Part shown: positions 34,028 to 41,761 of the stretch, piece after piece | Position numbering within the stretch: the stretch's first letter is position 1 | How the letters are laid out: each line of letters begins with the position of its first letter | NCBI GenBank assembly: GCA_018240425.1 | Contig: JAFEFU010000001.1 | Span: forward strand, 1 to 46,848 | DNA: 46,848 bases | Source: Pseudomonadota bacterium | Lineage (GTDB): Bacteria; Pseudomonadota; Alphaproteobacteria; Rhodobacterales; Rhodobacteraceae | Direction: 5' to 3' | Notes under the pieces: generated by a model | Told to the model about the DNA's origin: nothing | What the model saw: the letters and a program-made list of their open reading frames with translations, nothing else | Databases searched by the model: none | Translations under genes and position numbers: made by a program

Positions 34028-34618
34028 ATGATGAAAAGCAAACTGACCGTACTTCTGACCGGAACCCTGCTCTCGGCAGCCACGCTTGTCGGTGTCGCGG
34101 CCCATGCCGGCAGCAGCAACGATACGGCCGAGGTCGGCCTGTTCCAGAAGGCCCAACAGGATGTCGGCGCCGCCATCCGGGCCGCCGAGACCGCGACCGG
34201 CGGCAAGGCGGTCAGCGCCGAGTTCAGCGACAAGGGCGGGTCCGGCATCTGGTCGGTCGAGACCGTCACGGGGACCAAGCGCGTCGATCTGAAGATCGAC
34301 GCCGCGTCCGGGGAGGTCATCGAGACCAAGGACGAGGTCGCCGACGCCGGCAACGAGACCGCCGAGGTCACCGATGCCGGAGGCGCACCCCTAGCTGAAC
34401 TCGCGGCCAAGGCCGCCGCCGCAGGCGGTGGCAAGGTCATGTCGATCGATTTCGAGAACGAGAACGGCAAGGCGGCGGGCGTCGGTGTCGAGATCGTCCT
34501 GTCCGACGGGTCGGTTCAGGACTTTCACATGGACGCCGCCAGCGGCAAGTTGACGCCGGGTGGCGGGCCGTCCGAGAACGGCGAGGACAACACCGACGGC
34601 GAAGACAGCAACGGCTGA
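34028..34618 (+). CDS. Secreted protein with two PepSY domains
   Basis: A 196-residue periplasmic protein. The Sec signal KSKLTVLLTGTLLSAATLVG ends near AAHA. Two PepSY-like repeats follow: one from AAIRAAETATGGKAVSAEF to DAASGEVIETKDE, the second from ELAAKAAAAGGGKVMSIDF to DAASGKLTPGG. The C-terminal tail is acidic (ENGEDNTDGEDSNG), suggesting cation binding. It precedes a response regulator after a strong hairpin; PepSY proteins next to two-component systems are often stress- or metal-related. The start may be ATG 34028 or the next ATG; AAAGG lies upstream. Confidence 0.82.
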   Translation: MMKSKLTVLLTGTLLSAATLVGVAAHAGSSNDTAEVGLFQKAQQDVGAAIRAAETATGGKAVSAEFSDKGGSGIWSVETVTGTKRVDLKIDAASGEVIETKDEVADAGNETAEVTDAGGAPLAELAAKAAAAGGGKVMSIDFENENGKAAGVGVEIVLSDGSVQDFHMDAASGKLTPGGGPSENGEDNTDGEDSNG

Positions 34619-34632
34619 AGACATCCGGCAGC

Positions 34633-34657
34633 GGCCGGCCCCCGCCAGGGGCCGGCC
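34633..34657 (+). other. Intercistronic hairpin before the response regulator
   Basis: A perfect 10-bp stem (GGCCGGCCCC and its complement) closes a 5-base loop in the 58-base gap between the PepSY and regulator genes. No T run follows. It probably sets a lower level of the regulator than of the secreted protein, or stabilises the PepSY message. Confidence 0.6.
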
Positions 34658-34676
34658 CGACTCAAAAAGGGCAGGA

Positions 34677-35348
34677 ATGCACATTCTGGTGATCGAGGAC
34701 GACCGTACGGCTGGCGACTACATCCTGCAGGGACTGCGCGAGGAGGGCCACGCCGCCGACATCTGCCGCAGCGGCACGGACGGGCTGATCGCCGCGCAGG
34801 CGGGCGACTACGACGTCATCGTGGTGGACCGGATGCTGCCCGGCCTCGACGGGCTGTCGCTGGTCCGCATCTTGCGTGCGGCAAGAAACCTCACGCCCGC
34901 AATCTTCCTCACCGCCGTGGGCGGGGTGGACGACCGGATCGAAGGACTGAACGCGGGGGGCGACGATTATCTGATCAAGCCATTCTCGTTCGGGGAATTG
35001 TCGGCGCGGATCAACGCGCTGGCCCGCCGCCCGCAACTGCGCGAGGCCGAGACCGTCCTTGCGGCAGGCGACCTGCGCATGGACCTTGTCCGGCGGAAGG
35101 TGACGCGCGGCGATGTGGAAATCGACCTGCTTCCTCGCGAGTTCGCGCTTCTTGAACGCCTTCTGGGCCGCAAGGGCCGGGTCCAGACCCGGACGATGCT
35201 GCTCGAGTCGGTCTGGAACCTCGGCTTCGACCCACAGACCAATGTCGTCGAAAGCCACATCTCGCGGCTGCGGGCCAAGGTGGACAAGCCCTTCGCCACC
35301 GAACTGATCAGGACCGTCCGCGGCGCCGGCTACCGGATCGACGGCTGA
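34677..35348 (+). CDS. OmpR/PhoB-family response regulator
   Basis: A 223-residue two-component regulator. The receiver domain has acidic residues at MHILVIEDDR, the phosphorylated Asp51 in VVDRMLPG, Thr79 and Lys101 in DDYLIKPFSF. The C-terminal winged helix (residues about 125-220) includes DLLPREFALLERLLG, NVVESHISRLRAKV and IRTVRGAGYRI. The ATG follows AGGGCAGGA. No histidine kinase gene follows; the next gene is DUF488 on the other strand. So the partner kinase is elsewhere or missing. It probably controls the PepSY gene, and perhaps more. Confidence 0.93.
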   Translation: MHILVIEDDRTAGDYILQGLREEGHAADICRSGTDGLIAAQAGDYDVIVVDRMLPGLDGLSLVRILRAARNLTPAIFLTAVGGVDDRIEGLNAGGDDYLIKPFSFGELSARINALARRPQLREAETVLAAGDLRMDLVRRKVTRGDVEIDLLPREFALLERLLGRKGRVQTRTMLLESVWNLGFDPQTNVVESHISRLRAKVDKPFATELIRTVRGAGYRIDG

Positions 35349-35357
35349 GGCCCGCCT

Positions 35358-35726
35358 TTACCGCCCCGCCGCCTCGGCAAGGTAGTCGCGCAGCACCAGG
35401 GCGTTGTTGTGTTCGGTGTCGTGGGCGGCATAGAGAAGCGTCACCGGGCCGCGCCGGCACCAGTCAAGCGCGCGGGCGACGGCCTCGGGGCGCGCGTCCA
35501 GCTCGGTGCGGTAGCGGGTGCGGAACTCCTGCCAGCGGGCCGGATCGTGGTTGAACCAGTGGCGCAGCTCGGGGCTGGGGGCAAGGTCGCGCAGCCAGTC
35601 GTCGAGGGCGAGCGCCGCCTTCGACTTGCCGCGCGGCCAGAGCCCGTCGATCAGAAGCCGCGCCCGGCCGTCGCCCGCCGGTGCATCGTAAAGCCGGGCG
35701 ACGGCGATGTCGGCCCCGCCGGTCAC
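35358..35726 (-). CDS. DUF488-family protein
   Basis: A 122-residue protein of the DUF488 (YeaO-like) family. The diagnostic start ARLYDAPAGDGRARLLIDGLWPRG is followed by DDWLRDLAPSPELRHWFNHDP, RTELDARPEAV and TLLYAAHDTEHNNALVL. The function of the family is unknown. It begins at a GTG overlapping the stop of the AhpD-like gene (GTGA), so it is translationally coupled and ends the minus-strand operon with the truncated haemoglobin. The last gene of a nitrosative-stress operon is an unusual place for this family. Confidence 0.9.
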   Translation of the reverse strand: MTGGADIAVARLYDAPAGDGRARLLIDGLWPRGKSKAALALDDWLRDLAPSPELRHWFNHDPARWQEFRTRYRTELDARPEAVARALDWCRRGPVTLLYAAHDTEHNNALVLRDYLAEAAGR

Positions 35727-36064
35727 GGGGTGCCGGCGGCGGCGGGAAGGCTGTCGAGCGCCTTCAGCGCATGGGAATAGGCGGCCCCGGCCCGCATCTC
35801 GGCCGCGACCCAGATCGCCTCCATGATCTGCTCGGGGCTGGCGCCTTCGCGGGTGGCCGCCTTGACGTGCCCGTCGATGCACCAGGGGCATTGCGTGACA
35901 TGGGCGACGGCGACGGCGATCAGCTGCTTGGTGCGCTTGTCCAGCGCGCCCTCGGCAAAGACCGCCTTCGAGAAGCCGCGGAAGGCCTCTTCGGCGGCCG
36001 GGGCAAGGGCGCGGCGGCGGTCGGCCAGTTCGCGGGTGGCGCGTGGCATGGTCGGGTCAGACAT
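35723..36064 (-). CDS. AhpD-like carboxymuconolactone decarboxylase family protein
   Basis: A 113-residue protein with the AhpD fold. The redox motif C59-P-W-C62 with His66 is in HVTQCPWCIDGHVKAA, and TKQLIAVAVAHV is the preceding family helix. Members with this CxxC-x3-His are peroxidase-type enzymes or reductases. It is in an operon with truncated haemoglobin and overlaps DUF488, so defence against nitrosative or peroxide stress is a reasonable guess. A GGGGGG stretch precedes the ATG; a 22-codon frame with a better ribosome site overlaps this start. Confidence 0.88.
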   Translation of the reverse strand: MSDPTMPRATRELADRRRALAPAAEEAFRGFSKAVFAEGALDKRTKQLIAVAVAHVTQCPWCIDGHVKAATREGASPEQIMEAIWVAAEMRAGAAYSHALKALDSLPAAAGTP

Positions 36065-36125
36065 GGCGGCACCCCCCGATCAGGCCCGGCGAACCGGGAG
36101 CGATGGCGATGGTCAGGTCGGTCAT
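36057..36125 (-). CDS. Possible 22-residue leader peptide
   Basis: Between truncated haemoglobin and the AhpD-like gene, GGAGG is followed after 5 bases by an ATG opening a 22-codon frame (MTDLTIAIAPGSPGLIGGCR and two more) that ends a few bases inside the AhpD start. The ribosome site is stronger than that of AhpD itself, so the frame may couple translation or act as a leader. It is too short to prove coding and may be chance. Confidence 0.35.
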   Translation of the reverse strand: MTDLTIAIAPGSPGLIGGCRHV

Positions 36126-36140
36126 GACATCCTCCGTTCC

Positions 36141-36581
36141 TCAGTCAGAAAAGGCGGCGGCGCGGGCGGTCTCCTCGACCGCCATGAAGAGCGAGCGGGC
36201 GATGCGCTCGGCCCGTTCGATGACATGCGCGGCGCCGGCCGGCGGGCATTCTTCCCCTGCCGTCTGCCGGAAGAGCGCCAGCCAGCGCTCGAAATGCGCC
36301 CATGTCACCGGCAGCGTGGCATGGGCCGGCATGGGCGCCCCGTGGTAGCGCCCGGTCATCAGCGCGACCGAGGACCAGAAGTCGACCATCCGTTCGAGAT
36401 GCGGGCCCCAGTCGGCGATGCGGGCGGCGAAGACCGGCGCCAGAAGGTCATCGGCGCGGACCCTCGCGTAGAAGCGGTGGACGAGGGCGCGCAGCATGTC
36501 CTCGTCAAGGCCGGTCTCGGCCATCAGCGCCGCCGTGATCGCCGGGCGGGCCGAAACTATCCGGGGCTGGGGTTCTGACAT
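36141..36581 (-). CDS. Group III truncated haemoglobin
   Basis: A 146-residue haem protein of the trHbIII class. Tyr38 (B10) in VHRFYARVRADD, Trp58 and the HLERMVDFWSSVALMTGRYHG stretch are typical of the group, and His96 in AHFERWLALF is the proximal haem ligand. These proteins bind oxygen and nitric oxide; in Campylobacter (Ctb) the gene is controlled by an NO sensor. Here it is divergent from an NsrR gene, 86 bases away, across a shared operator-like element. NO detoxification or scavenging is the likely role. Confidence 0.93.
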   Translation of the reverse strand: MSEPQPRIVSARPAITAALMAETGLDEDMLRALVHRFYARVRADDLLAPVFAARIADWGPHLERMVDFWSSVALMTGRYHGAPMPAHATLPVTWAHFERWLALFRQTAGEECPPAGAAHVIERAERIARSLFMAVEETARAAAFSD

Positions 36582-36621
36582 GGCGGACCCTTCGCTTTTT
36601 CTTGCATTCCTGAGTAAGCCC

Positions 36622-36643
36622 TATAATGAGTATTGTAAATGCT
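36622..36643. promoter_or_regulatory. nsrR promoter and candidate NsrR operator
   Basis: TATAAT at 36622-36627 is a perfect -10 for plus-strand nsrR, with a weak -35 (TTCTTG at 36599). Just downstream AGTATT-GTA-AATGCT (36629-36643) is an imperfect palindrome whose AAATGC half resembles NsrR half-sites. Its place between trHb and nsrR suits shared repression. Confidence 0.5.
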
Positions 36644-36667
36644 GATTCACTCCGGCCGCGGGCGACC

Positions 36668-37105
36668 ATGCGCCTCACCTCGTTCACCGATTACGGACTG
36701 CGGATGCTGATGCGTCTGGCCGGCACACCGGACCGGGGCTTTTCGACTGCCGAGATGGCCGCGGAATTCGGCCTGTCGCGCCACCACCTGACCAAGATCA
36801 TGCAAAGGCTGGCCCAGGCCGGCTATGTCACCACCCGCCGCGGCGCCGGCGGCGGCGCCATGCTGGCCCGCCCCGCCTCCGAGATCCGGCTCGGCGCGCT
36901 CGTTCGCCTGCTGGAGGGCGGGCAGCCGCTGGTCGAGTGTTTCGCCCCCGGCGGCGGCGACTGCACGATCGACGGGCGCTGCCGGCTCAAGGGGCGGCTG
37001 CGCGCCGCCGAGGCCGCGTTCCTCGCGGACCTTGACCGTTCGACCCTGGCGGACATAGCCTTGCGGCCAGTGGCGGCCGGATGCCTTTCGGATGAAGGAC
37101 TGTGA
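36668..37105 (+). CDS. nsrR: NsrR, Rrf2-family nitric-oxide-sensing repressor
   Basis: A 145-residue winged-helix regulator with an iron-sulfur cluster. MRLTSFTDYGLRMLMRLAG is a hallmark NsrR opening; DNA-contacting HLTKIMQRLAQAGYVTTRRG follows. Cys91, Cys99 and Cys105 (in ECFAPGGGDCT and DGRCRLKG) ligate the cluster with the C-x7-C-x5-C spacing of Bacillus NsrR. The ATG at 36668 is favoured by family start; an earlier ATG would add 14 residues. It reads directly into the cbb3 oxidase genes, an unusual position for NsrR. Confidence 0.93.
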   Translation: MRLTSFTDYGLRMLMRLAGTPDRGFSTAEMAAEFGLSRHHLTKIMQRLAQAGYVTTRRGAGGGAMLARPASEIRLGALVRLLEGGQPLVECFAPGGGDCTIDGRCRLKGRLRAAEAAFLADLDRSTLADIALRPVAAGCLSDEGL

Positions 37106-37107
37106 CC

Positions 37108-38742
37108 ATGCGCGTGTCTCTCACCACCAACGAGCGTCAGGTCGCCATCGGGCTGTCGTTCGCGCTGGCCCTCATGGGGCTGATCATGGCCGCGGCGGCC
37201 CGCCACGGCCCCATGTCCGTGCACGGGATCATGGCGATGGCGCTTGGCCTCGGCCTTGTCTTCCGGCTGGGAGGCGTCCTTTACGAGGATCCGCCGGCCA
37301 GCCCCGACCGCGACGGCCACTATGACGACGGGCCGACGCGCGCCGGAATCACCATGGCCCTGATCTGGGGGTTGATCGGCATGGGGGTCGGGGTCTGGGT
37401 GGCCGCGCTCCTCTACTGGCCCGAGGCCACGCCGCCCTGGGCCGCGACCAGCTTCGGCCGCCTGCGCCCGGTGCACACGACCGGCGTCATCTTCGGCTTC
37501 GGCGGCAACGCGCTGATCGCCACCTCGTTCTACGTCCTGCAACGCACCTCGCGCACAAGGCTGGCCGACGCGCTCAGCCCCTGGGTGGTGCTGATCGGCT
37601 TCAACCTCTTCTGCGCCTGGGCGGTCACCGGCTATCTGATGGGCGAGACCCAGTCCAAGGAATATGCCGAGGCCGAGTGGTATGCCGACCTCTGGCTGGT
37701 GCTGGTCTGGATCGTCTACTTCGTCCTTTACATCCGCACCCTTGCCCGGCGGGCCGAGCCGCACATCTATGTGGCGAACTGGTATTACATGGCCTTCATC
37801 CTGGTCGTGGCGATGCTGCACATCGTCAACAACCTGGCGCTGCCGGTCAGCCTGCTCGGGGCGAAGAGCTTCACCATCTGGTCGGGCGTGCAGGATGCGA
37901 TGATCCAGTGGTGGTATGGCCACAATGCCGTGGCCTTCTTCCTGACCTCGGGCTTCCTCGGGATGCTCTATTACTTCCTGCCGGTGCGGTCGGGCCGGCC
38001 GATCTGGTCCTACCGGCTGTCGATCCTCAGCTTCTGGGGCATCACCTTCTTCTACATCTGGGTGGGCTCGCACCATCTGCACTACACCGCCCTGCCCTAT
38101 TGGGTGCAGACCCTGGGGATGACCTTCTCGGTCATGCTTCTGGTTCCCAGCTGGGCCTCGGCCGGCAATGCGCTGGCCACGCTGAACGGCGCCTGGCACA
38201 AGGTGCGCGACGATGCCACGCTGCGCTTCATGTTCGTCGCCGCCGTCTTCTACGGCCTCTCGACCTTCGAGGGATCGTTCCTTGCCATCCGCCCGGTCAA
38301 CTCGCTGTCGCACTACACCGACTGGACCATCGGGCATGTCCATTCCGGCACGCTCGGCTGGGTGGCGATGATCATCTTCGGCGCGATCTATTCGCTGGTG
38401 CCGCTGCTCTACGGGCGCGAGACGATGGCCTGGCCGCGCGCGGTCGAATGGCACTTCTGGCTCGCGGTGTCGGGGACGCTGATCTATGTCGTGTCGATGT
38501 GGAACGCGGGCATCACCCAGGGGCTGATGTGGCGGACCTACAACCCCGACGGGGCGCTGGCCTACAGTTTCCTCGACAGCGTCCGTGCGATGGCGCCCTT
38601 CTACCTGCTGCGCACGATCGGCGGCGCGCTGTTCCTGACCGGCGTGGTGATCTGCACCCTGAACTGCCGGGCGACGATGCGCAGCGCGGGCCAGCGCCAG
38701 GACGCCCGCGACCGCCCGCTTGCCCCCCAACCGGCGGAGTGA
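37108..38742 (+). CDS. ccoN: Cytochrome cbb3 oxidase subunit I
   Basis: Catalytic subunit of the high-affinity oxidase, 544 residues with two extra N-terminal helices before the usual twelve. Haem and copper ligands are present: His123 (low-spin haem), His272 in WWYGHNAV, His322/His323 in SHHLHY, and His410/His412 in GHVHSG. Tyr316, six residues before the His pair, is the tyrosine that cross-links to the CuB His. Glu388 (in TFEGS) is the conserved glutamate near the calcium and haem sites. It is therefore an active oxidase, not a nitric oxide reductase. GAAGGAC precedes the ATG, 2 bases after the nsrR stop. Confidence 0.95.
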   Translation: MRVSLTTNERQVAIGLSFALALMGLIMAAAARHGPMSVHGIMAMALGLGLVFRLGGVLYEDPPASPDRDGHYDDGPTRAGITMALIWGLIGMGVGVWVAALLYWPEATPPWAATSFGRLRPVHTTGVIFGFGGNALIATSFYVLQRTSRTRLADALSPWVVLIGFNLFCAWAVTGYLMGETQSKEYAEAEWYADLWLVLVWIVYFVLYIRTLARRAEPHIYVANWYYMAFILVVAMLHIVNNLALPVSLLGAKSFTIWSGVQDAMIQWWYGHNAVAFFLTSGFLGMLYYFLPVRSGRPIWSYRLSILSFWGITFFYIWVGSHHLHYTALPYWVQTLGMTFSVMLLVPSWASAGNALATLNGAWHKVRDDATLRFMFVAAVFYGLSTFEGSFLAIRPVNSLSHYTDWTIGHVHSGTLGWVAMIIFGAIYSLVPLLYGRETMAWPRAVEWHFWLAVSGTLIYVVSMWNAGITQGLMWRTYNPDGALAYSFLDSVRAMAPFYLLRTIGGALFLTGVVICTLNCRATMRSAGQRQDARDRPLAPQPAE

Positions 38743-38746
38743 CCCC

Positions 38747-39478
38747 ATGCCGCTGAGACTTCACTACAACCTTGAAAAAGTGTCGATGGGCCTGGTCGGC
38801 GCCATCATCGTCGCGGCCTCGATCGGCGGGATCGTCGAGATCGCGCCGCTCTTCACCATCGACGAGACCGTAGCCATTCCCGCTGACCTACGGCCATTGA
38901 CGCCGCTCGAGCTGGCCGGGCGCGAGATCTACATGCGCGAGGGCTGTTATGCCTGCCACAGCCAGATGATCCGCAGCCTCGCCGACGAGATCGACCGCTA
39001 CGGCCCCTACTCGCTGGCCGGCGAAAGCGCCTATGACCACCCGATGCTCTGGGGCTCCAAGCGCACGGGACCGGACCTTGCGCGGGTCGGCGGCAAATAC
39101 ACCGATGTCTGGCAGGTCGACCACCTGACCGAGCCGCGCTCGGTCGTGCCCGCCTCGATCATGCCGCGCTATCCCTGGCTGACCGCGCCGCTCGACACAT
39201 CGAACCTGTCGGCCGAGCTTGCGACGCTGGCGAAGCTGGGCGTGCCCTACGACGCCGACAAGATCGCCCATGCCGAGGCCGACGCGCTGGCCCAGAGCCG
39301 CCCGGATTCGGACGGCGCCGCCGACGTGCAGAAGCGCTACGGCGCGGGTGTCGCGGTGCGCGCCTTCGACGGCGACCCGGCCGAACTGACCGAGATGGAC
39401 GCGCTGGTGGCCTACCTGCAATCGCTGGGGACGCAGACGGCGGCGGCCAAGGCGCTGATGGCGGGGGCCGGACCATGA
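38747..39478 (+). CDS. ccoO: Cytochrome cbb3 oxidase subunit II
   Basis: A membrane-anchored mono-haem cytochrome c of 243 residues. A single N-terminal anchor (GLVGAIIVAASIGGIVEIAP) is followed by C67-Y-A-C70-H71 in EGCYACHSQMIR and the conserved SKRTGPDLARVGGKY. The axial Met is in SIMPRYPWL. It starts 4 bases after ccoN and overlaps ccoQ (ATGA). The standard CcoO architecture is complete. Confidence 0.96.
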   Translation: MPLRLHYNLEKVSMGLVGAIIVAASIGGIVEIAPLFTIDETVAIPADLRPLTPLELAGREIYMREGCYACHSQMIRSLADEIDRYGPYSLAGESAYDHPMLWGSKRTGPDLARVGGKYTDVWQVDHLTEPRSVVPASIMPRYPWLTAPLDTSNLSAELATLAKLGVPYDADKIAHAEADALAQSRPDSDGAADVQKRYGAGVAVRAFDGDPAELTEMDALVAYLQSLGTQTAAAKALMAGAGP

Positions 39479-39657
39479 GCCACGAGCTTCTCGTCTACCT
39501 GGCCAAGACCTTCGGCCTGATCTGGATGATGGGGTTCTTCCTGATCGTGGTGGTGCGCACCTACGCGCCCTCGCGCCGCGCGGCGATGGACCGGGCGGCA
39601 CGGTCGATCCTGCCGGACAATCCCGAGACGGAGGACAGGCATGGCCCAGACGCATGA
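39475..39657 (+). CDS. ccoQ: Cytochrome cbb3 oxidase subunit IV
   Basis: A 60-residue single-span protein, LAKTFGLIWMMGFFLIVVVR being the membrane segment and YAPSRRAAMDRAARSIL the typical basic follow-on. CcoQ stabilises the oxidase. Start overlaps the ccoO stop, and its end overlaps the ccoP start by 17 bases. Confidence 0.93.
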   Translation: MSHELLVYLAKTFGLIWMMGFFLIVVVRTYAPSRRAAMDRAARSILPDNPETEDRHGPDA

Positions 39658-40543
39658 GGACCACCGCGAGGTCGATCCCGTCACCGGCCACGACACGACC
39701 GGCCACGACTGGGGCGGGATCAAGGAACTGAACACCCCCTTCCCGAAGATCGCCCTGGTCTTCCTCCTGCTCGCCTTCGCCTATTCGGTCGTCGCCTGGA
39801 TCCTCCTGCCGGCTTGGCCCACCGGACGCAGCCATACCCGCGGGCTTCTCGGCCTTGACCAGGGGCAGGAGGCGCTGGCCGGCTACCGGGAACTCGAGGC
39901 CGGGCGCAAGGCCTGGATGTCGCGCTTCGACAAGCCCGACTTCGCCGCCCTTTCGGCCGACCACGCGCTTCTGGCCGAGGCGATGCCCGCCGCCGCCCGC
40001 CTGTTTCAGGACAATTGCGCCGCCTGCCACGGATCGAACGCCCAGGGCGGCCCCGGATTCCCGGCCCTGAACAGCGGCCACTGGCTCTGGGGCGGCGATC
40101 CGGCCACCGTCGCCGAGACGATCACCGTGGGCATCAACTCGGCCGATCCCAACACCCGCGTCTCGCAGATGCCCTCGTTCGACTGGATGGCGATCGCCGA
40201 CCGGCAGACGGTGGCCGAATATGTGGCCTCCCTGCCCTCGGGCAAGGCCGACCAGAGCAGCGCGGGCGCCAAGCTTTTCGCCGACAACTGCGCCTCCTGC
40301 CACGGCGAGGGCGGCAAGGGCGGGCTTCAGACCGGGGCGCCGACGCTGACCGACCAGTCGTTCATCTATGGCCAGGATGTCGAGACCGAGCTGACCACGC
40401 TGGCCAAGGGCCGGCAGGGCCAGATGCCGACCTGGGCGGCACGGCTCAGCCCCGAGGAGATCAACCTGCTTGCCCTCTATGTCTCGCGCCTGCCCGAGAC
40501 GGCGGCGGGGGCGGACGGGCGCTCTGCGGCGGCGGTGCCATGA
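39641..40543 (+). CDS. ccoP: Cytochrome cbb3 oxidase subunit III
   Basis: A 300-residue di-haem cytochrome c. The N-terminal GHDWGGIKELNTPFPKIALV and following membrane segment are classic CcoP. The two haem sites are C126-A-A-C129-H130 and C217-A-S-C220-H221, with probable axial Met at QMPSFDWM and QMPTWAARL. GGAGGACAGGC is the ribosome site. The stop overlaps the start of the small downstream gene (ATGA). With ccoNOQ it forms a full set of structural subunits. Confidence 0.96.
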   Translation: MAQTHEDHREVDPVTGHDTTGHDWGGIKELNTPFPKIALVFLLLAFAYSVVAWILLPAWPTGRSHTRGLLGLDQGQEALAGYRELEAGRKAWMSRFDKPDFAALSADHALLAEAMPAAARLFQDNCAACHGSNAQGGPGFPALNSGHWLWGGDPATVAETITVGINSADPNTRVSQMPSFDWMAIADRQTVAEYVASLPSGKADQSSAGAKLFADNCASCHGEGGKGGLQTGAPTLTDQSFIYGQDVETELTTLAKGRQGQMPTWAARLSPEEINLLALYVSRLPETAAGADGRSAAAVP

Positions 40544-40701
40544 CCGGCGCCACCCAGAGACGGCTGGCGATCGCCGCGGCGCTGGCGGTGCTGGTGGCCT
40601 TCGTCGGCGCGAACCTGCATCTCGTCACGGTCGCCGTCAGGTCGCAGCCCGACTGCGCGATCGTCGAGGGCGCGCCGATGCCCGCATCGCAGAACTGCTG
40701 A
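40540..40701 (+). CDS. Small membrane protein in the cco operon
   Basis: A 53-residue protein starting inside the ccoP stop (ATGA). One hydrophobic helix (LAIAAALAVLVAFVGANLHL) is followed by VTVAVRSQPDCAIVEG and a C-terminal Cys. I think similar short proteins occur in the cbb3 region of related bacteria but cannot name the family. Coupling to ccoP suggests a role in oxidase assembly or stability. Confidence 0.7.
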   Translation: MTGATQRRLAIAAALAVLVAFVGANLHLVTVAVRSQPDCAIVEGAPMPASQNC

Positions 40702-40715
40702 GGGAGGAGAAGGCA

Positions 40716-41537
40716 ATGCTCGAACCGCTGCCGACCCTGCGAAAACCCCGCGCCGTCGCGGAGCCCCTGGCCCGCCACCTGCCCGCCAGCGCCGCCCTGG
40801 GCTGGCTGGCCGCCGGCTGGCGCGACCTTGCCACCCATCCCGGCCAGAGCCTGGCCTATGGCCTCTTCGTCGTGGTTCTGTCCTATGCCGTCCTTGGCGT
40901 GCTCTATCTGTCGGGGCTTCTCTACCTTGCCCTGCCGGCAATCTCGGGCTTTCTCATCGTCGGGCCCTTCCTCGCCCTCGGGCTTTACGAGAAAAGCCGC
41001 CTCATCGACCGGGGCGAGCAGCACCCGAGCCTGGCGCAGATGGTCCTCTTTCGCCCGGCTTCGGGCGGCCAGATCGCCTATGCCGGGCTTCTCCTCGGGC
41101 TGCTCGTCCTCTTCTGGATCCGGGCGGCCGACCTTCTCTATGCGCTCTACTTCGGCCTGCGCCCGTTTCCGGGCGCGTCCGAGGCGCTCGACAACGTGCT
41201 GACCACGCCGCGGGGCTGGGCCTTGATCGTGACCGGAACGCTGGTCGGCGGGCTGTTCGCCGCCTTCGCCTTTGCGGTCAGCGTCCTGTCGATCCCGATG
41301 CTGGTCGCGACCCGCCGCGACGCCCTGACCGCGATGGGGCTGAGCTTCGCCGCGACCTTGCAGAACCTGCGCCCGATGCTGGCCTGGGCCGCGATCGTCG
41401 CCCTGGGCCTCGCCCTGTCGGCGCTGACCGGCCTTCTCGGCCTTGTGGTGATCTTCCCGCTGCTGGGGCACGGCACCTGGCACGCCTGGCACGACATGGG
41501 CATTGACGGAGGGGCGGACGGCGGCCCTGGCCGATGA
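40716..41537 (+). CDS. DUF2189 membrane protein
   Basis: A 273-residue protein with about six transmembrane helices, the first near LAYGLFVVVLSYAVLGVLYL, with the family-defining loops GPFLALGLYEKSRLIDRGE and FSVSVLSIPMLV-like sequence (here AFAVSVLSIPMLVATRRDAL). Its function is unknown, but the family is commonly found in genomes with denitrification or cbb3 genes. AGGGAGGAGAAGG precedes the ATG. It overlaps the CcoS-like gene by ATGA, placing it in the oxidase operon. Confidence 0.9.
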   Translation: MLEPLPTLRKPRAVAEPLARHLPASAALGWLAAGWRDLATHPGQSLAYGLFVVVLSYAVLGVLYLSGLLYLALPAISGFLIVGPFLALGLYEKSRLIDRGEQHPSLAQMVLFRPASGGQIAYAGLLLGLLVLFWIRAADLLYALYFGLRPFPGASEALDNVLTTPRGWALIVTGTLVGGLFAAFAFAVSVLSIPMLVATRRDALTAMGLSFAATLQNLRPMLAWAAIVALGLALSALTGLLGLVVIFPLLGHGTWHAWHDMGIDGGADGGPGR

Positions 41538-41761
41538 GCATCGGCTTTCTCATCCCGCTGTGCCTGGCGATGGGCCTGGTCGGGCTCATGGCCTTTGTCT
41601 GGAGCCTCTATCACGGCCAGTTCGACGACCCCGAGGGCGACGCCCGCCGCATCCTCGACCCGCCGCCGACGCCCGCCGCGCCCAAGCCCGGCCCCGCCGC
41701 CGCGCCGGGCGCGGAGGATGCGGGATGCCGGGCGAAGGGCGCGGGTCAGCCGCGGATATAG
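41534..41761 (+). CDS. ccoS: CcoS-like cbb3 oxidase assembly protein
   Basis: A 75-residue protein with one membrane segment (IPLCLAMGLVGLMAFVWSL) followed by YHGQFDDPEGDARRIL, the CcoS signature. CcoS is needed to insert haem and copper cofactors into CcoN. The C-terminal Pro/Ala tail is longer than usual. It overlaps DUF2189 (ATGA), and its last 16 bases overlap the convergent ABC permease. The other assembly genes, ccoG, ccoH and ccoI, are not in the window, so they must be elsewhere if this oxidase uses them. Confidence 0.88.
   Translation: MSIGFLIPLCLAMGLVGLMAFVWSLYHGQFDDPEGDARRILDPPPTPAAPKPGPAAAPGAEDAGCRAKGAGQPRI

Noticed and set aside
37108..38742. Possibility that the haem-copper subunit is a nitric oxide reductase (NorB), given NsrR next to it
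   Set aside because: It has the cross-linked Tyr, is followed by CcoO, CcoQ and CcoP with c-type haem motifs, and lacks NorC.
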